From: Marinobacter excellens HL-55
GTDB taxonomy: Bacteria > Pseudomonadota > Gammaproteobacteria > Pseudomonadales > Oleiphilaceae
Assembly (NCBI GenBank): GCA_001314845.1
Contig: LJZQ01000013.1
Location: 1-64,000, forward strand
DNA: 64,000 bases
Direction: 5' to 3'
Positions 17,852 through 24,747 of this stretch are shown piece after piece. Under the pieces are notes generated by a model. The model ran no database searches. It was not told where the DNA came from and worked only from the letters and a program-made list of their open reading frames with translations. The first letter of the stretch is position 1. Each line of letters opens with the position of its first letter. The position numbers were made by a program, and so were the translations under genes.

Positions 17852-19316
17852 CCGCCTGTTCGTGCTTGTGTTGCTTGTGCTCGATGGAGCGGTATTCCTG
17901 GCAGAACTTCAGGGTAGGCACTCCTTTACCGGGATTAAGAATGCCGGTGGGATCAAAAGCCACTTTCACATCGTGGAACTGCTGCAGTTCTTCGTCATTG
18001 AACTGCACCGCCATCTGGCGAATTTTTTCAACGCCTACGCCATGCTCGCCGGTAATGCAGCCACCCACCGCCACACACAGCTCCAGAATGGCGCTGCCAA
18101 AGGCTTCCGCCCTGTCGAACTCACCGGGCACATTGGCATCGAACAGGATCAAAGGGTGCAGGTTGCCGTCACCGGCGTGGAACACATTGGCCACCCTCAG
18201 GCCGAATTGCTTTGACATGGTTTCCATTTCAAGCAGCACCCTGGCCAGATGCCGGCGCGGGATGGTGCCATCCATACAGTAGTAATCCGGCGAAATCCGA
18301 CCCACCGCCGGGAACGCCGACTTGCGGCCCTTCCACAGCAGTGCTCGCTCATCCTCACTCTGGGAGGTACGAATCGACGTTGCCCCCAGTTTGCGGAAAA
18401 CACCCTCCGCCTCGGCGATGTGCTCGTGCACCTCTTCTTCGGTGCCGTCCACCTCACACAACAGCAGGGCTTTGGCATCCCGGGGGTAGCCAGCGCCACA
18501 GAAATCATCGGCAGCCAGAATAGCGTGGCCGTCCATCATCTCCAGACCACCGGGAATAATGCCGTGGGAAATCACCGCGCCCACGGCATCACCGGCTTTT
18601 TCGATGCTGTCGAACCCGGCCATGATCACCTGAGCCACTTCCGGCTTGGGCAGCAGTTTTACCTTCACCTCGGTGACCACACCCAGCAAGCCTTCAGAGC
18701 CGGTCAGCAAAGCCAGCAAGTCCATACCGCAACCATCCAGGCCATCGCTGCCGACCGTCACCCGGTCACCCTCGGCGGTGATAATTTCCACGCTGAGGAT
18801 GTTGTGCACGGTCAGACCGTATTTGAGGCAGTGCACACCACCAGAGTTCTCGGCGACGTTACCGCCGATAGTGCAGGCGATTTGTGACGACGGATCTGGC
18901 CCGTAATAGAGCCCATGTTGCGCCGCCTCTTCGCTGATGGCCAGGTTGCGAACGCCTGGCTGCAATCTGGCGGTGCGACCCACCGGGTCTATCTCCAGGA
19001 TGTGGTTAAATTTCGCCAGCGACAGCACCACGCCCTCTTTGTGAGGCATGGCGCCGGCGCACAGGCCAGTGCCCGCACCCCGGGCGACGACGGGCACACT
19101 GTGCTCATGGCAGATACGCATCACCCGCTGCACATGGGCCACGGTGTCTGGCAGCACTACCATCATGGGCAGTTCCCGGTACATGGCCAGGCCATCGCAC
19201 TCGTAGGGTTTCAGCGTTTCATCATCCGTAATCACGAATTCCGGATCGATAAAGGATCGGAACTGCTCGGCCAGCATCGCCTTGCTGGCTTTGGCTTCAG
19301 TTTTCATATCAGACAC
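17835..19316 (-). CDS. glcD: Glycolate oxidase catalytic FAD subunit
   Basis: This 493-residue flavoprotein has the PCMH FAD-binding domain (VPVVARGAGTGLCAGAMPHK at about 74-93, and IGGNVAENSGGVHCLKYGLT at about 128-147) and the C-terminal FAD-linked oxidase domain ending with HGVGVEKIRQM and GILNPGKGVP. It carries the substrate oxidation step, glycolate to glyoxylate; close relatives act on D-lactate, but the GlcE and GlcF partners favour glycolate. It is first in the glcDEF operon, divergent from glcC, and its leader region holds a perfect palindrome that fits GlcC-type binding. Confidence 0.93.
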   Translation of the reverse strand: MSDMKTEAKASKAMLAEQFRSFIDPEFVITDDETLKPYECDGLAMYRELPMMVVLPDTVAHVQRVMRICHEHSVPVVARGAGTGLCAGAMPHKEGVVLSLAKFNHILEIDPVGRTARLQPGVRNLAISEEAAQHGLYYGPDPSSQIACTIGGNVAENSGGVHCLKYGLTVHNILSVEIITAEGDRVTVGSDGLDGCGMDLLALLTGSEGLLGVVTEVKVKLLPKPEVAQVIMAGFDSIEKAGDAVGAVISHGIIPGGLEMMDGHAILAADDFCGAGYPRDAKALLLCEVDGTEEEVHEHIAEAEGVFRKLGATSIRTSQSEDERALLWKGRKSAFPAVGRISPDYYCMDGTIPRRHLARVLLEMETMSKQFGLRVANVFHAGDGNLHPLILFDANVPGEFDRAEAFGSAILELCVAVGGCITGEHGVGVEKIRQMAVQFNDEELQQFHDVKVAFDPTGILNPGKGVPTLKFCQEYRSIEHKQHKHEQADAAHG

Positions 19317-19487
19317 CGGTTACTGGCGTTTGTGTAAAAAAGTGATCGATGCCCACCCCGGCACAATCCACGTAATGTTGCAGCGAGCCGGGGTTCAAGC
19401 CAATGCCGCCAACACACACGGAAGCACTGAACACGATCCTTAAGCGTGATACTCCTGACCACAACAGTTTTAGTCCAGAAAATAGCC

Positions 19488-19504
19488 AACTGGTCAGACC
19501 AGTT
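19488..19504. promoter_or_regulatory. GntR/FadR-type operator 1
   Basis: AACTGGTCAGACCAGTT is a perfect 17-bp palindrome (8-1-8) with the TGGT-NNN-ACCA core bound by FadR-subfamily regulators such as PdhR, LldR and GlcC. It lies 172 bases before the glcD start. Confidence 0.7.
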
Positions 19505-19606
19505 TGTGGATCTGGCAAAATGGACGAAACCGCTGCCATGGGCCATAGTTAGCGGTCTGGAGAGCGTATACAGGGAAGGATTCTAGATCTACACAACTGA
19601 CAACAA

Positions 19607-19619
19607 CTGGTCAGACCAG
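19607..19619. promoter_or_regulatory. GntR/FadR-type operator 2
   Basis: A second CTGGTCAGACCAG, identical over 13 bp to operator 1 and centred 117 bases from it. It ends 7 bases before the first possible glcC start codon, where bound protein would block transcription or translation of the regulator itself. Confidence 0.7.
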
Positions 19620-19626
19620 AGCGACC

Positions 19627-20394
19627 ATGCAGGTAAAGACGATGGGCATATCCCAGGAAATATCCTTCCGGCTGGAACGACTGATACTCGATGGCGGGCT
19701 GGCCCCCGGGCAGAAGGTGCCATCAGAGCGTCAGCTCGCAACCCGACTGGGGGTCTCCAGGGCAATCATTCGGGAGGCCCTGCACGAACTTCAGGGTCGC
19801 GGGGTCATCAACACCCAGCACGGCCGGGGCTCTTTTGTCGCCAACATCGTACCCAGCACCAATGACGACAACAGCCCACTGATGCATCTGTTTGCCGGCC
19901 ACCCACGCACCCTGTACGACCTGCTTGAAGTTAGAGAGCAGCTGGAGGGCCAGGCCGCCGAACTCGCCGCCCAACGAGCCACCCACGGCGACCGCCACCG
20001 CATTACCAAGGCCTACCAGGCACTGGAAGAAACCGATCCACTGAGCAACGCCCGGCCCGACCATGGTTTCCACCAGGCCATTGTTGAAGCCTCCCACAAC
20101 CCGATCCTGGTACATGTGCTCAATGGTCTGAAGAACATGATGCTGTTGACCGTGCATGCCTCCGTTGCCAACCTGAACCCCAGGGCGGACATGCGCGAAC
20201 TGATCATGAAGCAGCACAAACAGATCTATCAGGCTGTCATGGCCGGCAAGGCCGCCAGCGCCAGAAAGGTCGCCATGGCCCATGTCAGGTTTGTTCAGGA
20301 TTCCCTGCGCGGCCTTGAAAGCCAGGGGGCAGAAGTCATCAGAGTGCCGCTTTATTCGGACAACTTTCACGAAAACCCAACAAAACGGTATTGA
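19627..20394 (+). CDS. glcC: GlcC-type GntR/FadR transcriptional regulator
   Basis: A 255-residue FadR-subfamily regulator: winged helix (LAPGQKVPSERQLATRLGVS, then RAIIREALHELQGRGVINTQ, about 23-65) followed by an all-helical effector domain with the metal-binding-type pattern of acidic and His residues (DLLEVREQLE, FHQAIVEASHN, KQHKQIYQAV). Position, divergent from glcDEF, supports a glycolate-responsive role; lactate or pyruvate regulators share the domain. The start may be 19627 or the ATG at 19642, which has AGG at better spacing. Operator 2 lies at its 5' edge, suggesting autoregulation. Confidence 0.82.
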   Translation: MQVKTMGISQEISFRLERLILDGGLAPGQKVPSERQLATRLGVSRAIIREALHELQGRGVINTQHGRGSFVANIVPSTNDDNSPLMHLFAGHPRTLYDLLEVREQLEGQAAELAAQRATHGDRHRITKAYQALEETDPLSNARPDHGFHQAIVEASHNPILVHVLNGLKNMMLLTVHASVANLNPRADMRELIMKQHKQIYQAVMAGKAASARKVAMAHVRFVQDSLRGLESQGAEVIRVPLYSDNFHENPTKRY

Positions 20395-20454
20395 TTTCCG
20401 CGGCGACAGTCCGTAAAACTTGCGCCCTTATCAAGACAGCCCAGGAGTCACCCC

Positions 20455-21225
20455 ATGGCGGAAACAGCGCCACTGATTTGCAGGGACATCCACAAGACCT
20501 TCGACCAGCTCGAAGTCCTGAAAGGCATTTCTCTGGAAACCCGTAAAGGCGATGTCATTTCCCTGATCGGCAGTTCCGGCTCCGGTAAAAGCACCTTTTT
20601 ACGCTGCATCAACCTGCTGGAAACCCCCACCTCAGGCGACATAATCGTGCACGGTGACCCAATACGGTTCAAAAATAACCGCAAAGGTGTGCGCGTACCT
20701 GCGGATAACCGCCAGGTTGAATTGATCCGGGCCCGGCTCTCCATGGTCTTCCAGAGCTTTAATCTGTGGTCCCACATGACCGTGCTGGAAAACATTATCG
20801 AAGCACCGATCAACGTGCTGAAAATCCCCAAGAAGGAAGCCATCGAGCGAGCCGAGTCTTACCTGAACAAAGTCGGCATTTACGAGCGCAAAGACTATTA
20901 CCCGGCCCAGATGTCTGGCGGCCAGCAGCAGCGTGCCGCCATTGCCCGTGCCCTGGCGATGGAGCCGGAGGTTATGTTGTTTGACGAGCCCACCTCCGCT
21001 CTCGATCCCGAGCTGGTTGGAGAAGTTCTAAGGGTTATGCAGAGTCTGGCCGAGGAAGGCCGCACCATGATCGTGGTCACCCACGAGATGGCGTTTGCAA
21101 GGGATGTGTCCAATCAGGTCCTGTTCTTGCATCAGGGCGTGATTGAGGAGCAGGGTTCACCGGACAAGGTCTTCGACCATCCGGAGTCGGAACGCATGAA
21201 GCAATTTCTTGCTCCCAAGTTCTAA
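20455..21225 (+). CDS. aotP: Arginine/ornithine ABC transporter ATPase
   Basis: A 256-residue polar amino-acid ATPase of the HisP/AotP group: Walker [10 protein letters not shown] (about 38), [18 protein letters not shown], signature [15 protein letters not shown], Walker [13 protein letters not shown] and switch His in [10 protein letters not shown]. It energises the AotQ/AotM permease. It begins 60 bases after glcC and is followed by the binding protein and both permeases, then astE, which marks the substrate as arginine or ornithine rather than histidine. Confidence 0.88.
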   Translation: MAETAPLICRDIHKTFDQLEVLKGISLETRKGDVISLIGSSGSGKSTFLRCINLLETPTSGDIIVHGDPIRFKNNRKGVRVPADNRQVELIRARLSMVFQSFNLWSHMTVLENIIEAPINVLKIPKKEAIERAESYLNKVGIYERKDYYPAQMSGGQQQRAAIARALAMEPEVMLFDEPTSALDPELVGEVLRVMQSLAEEGRTMIVVTHEMAFARDVSNQVLFLHQGVIEEQGSPDKVFDHPESERMKQFLAPKF

Positions 21226-21312
21226 GCACCGGTGCTATCTTGAAACCGGTACTGAAACTGAAACTTCCATAAAGAATAAAGCCGTAACGGCAAAAGACTG
21301 GAGAAGTGACAC

Positions 21313-22065
21313 ATGAAAAAACTGATTGTTGCAGCAAGCTGTGTTCTGGCCATGATCGCCGGCACCGCTCAGGCCCAGGATCGCAACCTGCGCGTTGCTT
21401 TTGACATTCCCTACGAGCCATTTGAATACCGCGATGAAAACGGCGAGCTGACCGGGTTTGAAGTGGAACTGGCCACCGCCATGTGTGAAGAGCTGAACGC
21501 CAACTGTGAATTCGTGATCCAGGCGTGGGACGGTATGATTCCGGGCCTTCTGGCGCGCAAGTTCGACATCATCATGTCGTCCATGTCGATCACTCCTGAG
21601 CGCGCAGAGCGTGTGCTGTTCTCCGAGCCGTACTACATCACTCCGGGTGGCTGGTTTGGCCCTGAGTCCTTCGACACCGACGTAACCGACATGGACGCCA
21701 TGAGGGGCAAGAACGTGGGCGTGCAGCGCGGCACTACCATGGACACCTACGTCACCGAGAACATGGGCGGCGTGGTTTCCATCAAGCGCTACACCACGGC
21801 GGAAGATATGGTTCTGGATCTCGAGGGCCAGCGTCTGGATGCAGTTTTCGTTGACTACCCGGTAGGCGAGCAAACCATTCTGAACCGCGACGGTTACAAA
21901 GAAGTTGGCGAGTCAGTAAAGCTGGGCGACGGCGTGGGCGTTGCCATGCGCAAGCGTGACACCCAACTGGCCGAAGACATCAACGCAGCGCTTAAAAAGC
22001 TGAAAGAAGATGGCACCTACGACGCCATCATGAACAAGTACTTCAGCTACGATATCAAGATCTAA
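21313..22065 (+). CDS. aotJ: Arginine/ornithine periplasmic binding protein
   Basis: A 250-residue family-3 solute-binding protein with a clear signal peptide (cut after AQA, about residue 21). Motifs include LRVAFDIPYEPFEYRDENGE, GFEVELATAMCEELNANCEF, MIPGLLARKFDIIMSSMSIT and a C-terminal LKKLKEDGTYDAIMNKYF. These are typical of lysine/arginine/ornithine binding proteins. It captures substrate for AotQMP. A good ribosome binding site (GGAGAAG) precedes the ATG, and it has an 87-base leader, consistent with separate high-level expression. Confidence 0.9.
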   Translation: MKKLIVAASCVLAMIAGTAQAQDRNLRVAFDIPYEPFEYRDENGELTGFEVELATAMCEELNANCEFVIQAWDGMIPGLLARKFDIIMSSMSITPERAERVLFSEPYYITPGGWFGPESFDTDVTDMDAMRGKNVGVQRGTTMDTYVTENMGGVVSIKRYTTAEDMVLDLEGQRLDAVFVDYPVGEQTILNRDGYKEVGESVKLGDGVGVAMRKRDTQLAEDINAALKKLKEDGTYDAIMNKYFSYDIKI

Positions 22066-22116
22066 CAAGACCCCGGGAGCAGTCATCTGGCTGCTCCCCG
22101 CTTTCCGGATATTTCC

Positions 22117-22821
22117 ATGCTTGATCTGAAAGGCTACGGCCCGGCCCTCGCTGAAGGGGCAGTGGTTACCATTGAGCTGGCCTTCCTCTCGCTTGCTCTC
22201 GCACTCACCCTGGGGTTGCTTGGCGCCTCGGCCAAACTCTCTGGCAACCGGGTACTAACTGGCGTGGCAACCGCTTACACCACACTGATTCGTGGCGTGC
22301 CCGATCTGGTGATGATGCTGCTGTTCTACTACGGTGGCCAGGTGGCGGTTAACGCGCTCTCCGATTATTTGTGGGAAACCAGGCAAATCGACTTTTTCTT
22401 TCAGTTCGATCCGTTTATCTCTGGTGTGGTGACGATCGGGCTGATCTTTGGCGCCTATATGACGGAAACTTTCCGGGGTGCGTTTCTGGCGGTAGATGTT
22501 GGCCAGATTGAGGCTGCCAAGGCCTACGGTTTTTCCCGCTGGCACACTTTTCGGCGGGTGATGATTCCGCAAATGCTGCGCCACGCCCTGCCCGGCATCG
22601 GCAACAACTGGCAGGTGCTGCTGAAAACCACGGCACTGGTCTCCATTATTGGCCTGACCGATATGGTGCGGGTGGCGGAGGAAGCGGCCAAGGCGGAGCG
22701 CATGCCGTTCCACTTCTTTATTCCGGTGGCGGCGGTTTATCTGTTGCTGACCGCGGGATCAGAATTGTTTATCAAGTGGCTCGACAAGCGAGCCAATGTC
22801 GGCGTGGTTCGGGGGAATTGA
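22117..22821 (+). CDS. aotQ: Arginine/ornithine ABC transporter permease Q
   Basis: A 234-residue HisQ-type permease: hydrophobic segments from residue 12 on, the TLIRGVPDLVMMLLFYYGGQ segment, and the EAA loop (GQIEAAKAYGFSRWHTFRRV, then MIPQMLRHALPG), which contacts the ATPase. It pairs with AotM, separated by only three bases. About five membrane segments are expected. Confidence 0.9.
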   Translation: MLDLKGYGPALAEGAVVTIELAFLSLALALTLGLLGASAKLSGNRVLTGVATAYTTLIRGVPDLVMMLLFYYGGQVAVNALSDYLWETRQIDFFFQFDPFISGVVTIGLIFGAYMTETFRGAFLAVDVGQIEAAKAYGFSRWHTFRRVMIPQMLRHALPGIGNNWQVLLKTTALVSIIGLTDMVRVAEEAAKAERMPFHFFIPVAAVYLLLTAGSELFIKWLDKRANVGVVRGN

Positions 22822-22824
22822 TCG

Positions 22825-23547
22825 ATGCCTGATTTCATTGCCGAATGGTTGAATGAGAACGATATCTTCAACGCCATGACCCTGATGGAATACTGGGGCG
22901 GCATGGTGACGACGGTGCAGCTGGTATTCTTGTCGCTGGTGATTGGTCTGTTGATTGCCCTGCCGCTGGCGATCCTGCGCACGGTGAGAAATCCGTTTGT
23001 GTCTGGCCCGATCTGGCTGTACACCTATTTGTTTCGCGGCACGCCGCTGCTGATTCAGCTGTATATTATCTATTACGGTGTGGCGCAGATTCCCGGTATT
23101 CAGGAAACCTTCTGGTGGACCATTTTCCGGGAGCCGTTTTACCCGGCTTTGTTGGCGTTTACGCTGAATACAGCGGCCTATACCACGGAGATTCTTCGGG
23201 GCGCGATCATCGCCACACCCAATGGCGAGATTGAGGCGGCGAAGGCTTACGGCATGGGCTGGCTGTTGCGGATGCGGCGGATTATTCTGCCGAATGCGGC
23301 GCGGCGGGCGGTGCAGGCGTACTCGAACGAGGTGATTTTTATGCTGCATGCGAGTGCGATTGCCAGTGTTGTGACGATTATTGATTTGACCGGGGCGGCG
23401 CGGAATATTTACTCGCGGTTTTACGCGCCTTTTGAGGCGTTTATCTTTGTGGCGCTGCTTTATATGGTACTGACGTTTATTCTGGTGTTCGCCTTCCGTA
23501 AGCTGGAAAATCATCTATTGCGGCATCAGAGGCCGGCTGGCTCCTGA
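22825..23547 (+). CDS. aotM: Arginine/ornithine ABC transporter permease M
   Basis: A 240-residue HisM-type permease with TYLFRGTPLLIQLYIIYYGV and an EAA loop (GEIEAAKAYGMGWLLRMRRI, then ILPNAARRAVQAYSNE). It is the last transporter gene of the cluster. Its final codons (for RPAGS) form one arm of a hairpin that competes with the structured repeat just downstream. Confidence 0.9.
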   Translation: MPDFIAEWLNENDIFNAMTLMEYWGGMVTTVQLVFLSLVIGLLIALPLAILRTVRNPFVSGPIWLYTYLFRGTPLLIQLYIIYYGVAQIPGIQETFWWTIFREPFYPALLAFTLNTAAYTTEILRGAIIATPNGEIEAAKAYGMGWLLRMRRIILPNAARRAVQAYSNEVIFMLHASAIASVVTIIDLTGAARNIYSRFYAPFEAFIFVALLYMVLTFILVFAFRKLENHLLRHQRPAGS

Positions 23548-23572
23548 CCCGTCTTGTGCAAGGCCAGCCGGC
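23532..23572. repeat. Inverted repeat across the end of aotM
   Basis: GCCGGCTGGC (23532-23541, inside aotM) pairs with GCCAGCCGGC (23563-23572). The second arm is shared with the left arm of the larger repeat at 23565-23672, so the two structures exclude each other. Confidence 0.5.
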
Positions 23573-23672
23573 GGGACAGGCTTTCCGGGAAACGCTACAA
23601 GCACGTCCGTGTGCGCTTCGTTCCGGCCATCCATGGCCTCCAAGATTCCCGGAAAGCCTGTCCCGCCGGCTG
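23565..23672. repeat. Structured repeat element, copy 1 (27-bp arms, two inner hairpins)
   Basis: Perfect 27-bp arms at 23565-23591 and 23646-23672 enclose 54 bases holding two small hairpins: GCACGTCCGTGTGC (23601-23614, including two G-T pairs) and GGCCATCCATGGCC (23625-23638), each with loop CC. The 54-base core is 49/54 identical to copy 2 at 34770-34823. It lies between aotM and astE. It does not encode a protein and lacks a T run. It fits a REP- or MITE-like element or an RNA-stabilising structure. Confidence 0.8.
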
Positions 23673-23697
23673 ACCCCAAACTTATTGCGGGGAGTCT

Positions 23698-24747
23698 ATG
23701 AACGTTTCAAATCGCCTCTTTGACTTCCATCCTGACTGGCTGGTTCATACCCTCGCCAATGCCGACGACGACCTCCCCGAAATCAAAACCCGGCTTGCCG
23801 ATGGCGCTCAGATTTCCCGCAAAGCCAACGGCGTGCTGTGGCTAACGCCAGCGGACGGAAGAAACAACCCGAACAAAGAAGCGCTGATCATCTCTGCTGG
23901 CATTCACGGTAACGAGACGGCGCCTATTGAGGTATTGAACAGCCTGGTAACTGAGCTATTAGCCGGGGCATGGCAGCTGGCTTGTCCGCTGTTGCTGATT
24001 CTGGGCAACCCACCGGCGATGGCGGCGGGCTCGCGGTTTATTGATGTGAATATGAACCGGCTGTTTAACGGGGCCCATGGCAAGGCGGACTATGCGGGGT
24101 TGCCGGAGGCCCGGCGGGCGCAGTTTCTGGAGGAGATGTGTCGGCAGTTTGCGATGGCGCATCAGGGGTTGGCGCTGAGTCATTATGATTTGCACACAGC
24201 TATCCGGCCATCGAAGCGGGAGCGGTTTGCGTTGTATCCGTTTGTGGAGGGGCGTTCGGTGCCCGCCGGGCAGTGTGAGTTTTTGCTGGAGGCGGAGGTG
24301 GAAACGCTGCTGCTTCAGCATAAGGAATCCACGGTGTTTTCGTCGTTTACCGCCAGCTTGTTGAACGCAGAGAGTTTCACAGTGGAGCTGGGTAAGGTGG
24401 AGCCGTTCGGGCACAATGACTTGAGGCGGTTTCGCGGTATTGAACGAGCGTTGCGGCGGCGCTTCTGCGGTGCGTCAGCGCCTGCAGCTGCGCCGCCGTT
24501 TGATCATCTGACGGTGTTTGAGGTGGTGCATGAGATCCTCAATACCGGGCCGTCGTTCACCTTTCATGTGCCGGACGATGTGGCCAATTTTACCGAGTAC
24601 CAGCCCGGCACGGTGATCTGGGAAGACGATCAAACCTGCTACCGAGTCGGCACGGCGCCGGAGGCGATTATATTCCCCAACCGGGAAGTCCCGGTGGGGC
24701 AGAGGGTCGGCCTGACGGTCAGGCCGGGGCGTTCTCCGGTTCGCTGA
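23698..24747 (+). CDS. astE: Succinylglutamate desuccinylase
   Basis: This 349-residue zinc amidohydrolase of the AstE/aspartoacylase family shows the zinc ligands in GIHGNETAP (about residue 65) and DLHTAIRPSKR (about 163), and the catalytic Glu in VELGKVEPFG. It hydrolyses N-succinylglutamate to glutamate and succinate, the last step of the AST pathway. Unlike the classic layout it is not in the ast operon but follows the AOT importer on the opposite strand. Its 3' end overlaps the RND gene convergently by 29 bases. Confidence 0.92.
   Translation: MNVSNRLFDFHPDWLVHTLANADDDLPEIKTRLADGAQISRKANGVLWLTPADGRNNPNKEALIISAGIHGNETAPIEVLNSLVTELLAGAWQLACPLLLILGNPPAMAAGSRFIDVNMNRLFNGAHGKADYAGLPEARRAQFLEEMCRQFAMAHQGLALSHYDLHTAIRPSKRERFALYPFVEGRSVPAGQCEFLLEAEVETLLLQHKESTVFSSFTASLLNAESFTVELGKVEPFGHNDLRRFRGIERALRRRFCGASAPAAAPPFDHLTVFEVVHEILNTGPSFTFHVPDDVANFTEYQPGTVIWEDDQTCYRVGTAPEAIIFPNREVPVGQRVGLTVRPGRSPVR

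Larger units (their letters stand above)
19317..19626. other. glcD-glcC divergent control region
   Basis: This 310-base gap carries no credible gene. It holds two copies of CTGGTCAGACCAG, one mid-region and one next to the glcC start, and must contain both promoters. An 80-codon minus-strand frame in it has no ribosome binding site or recognisable features. Confidence 0.6.
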
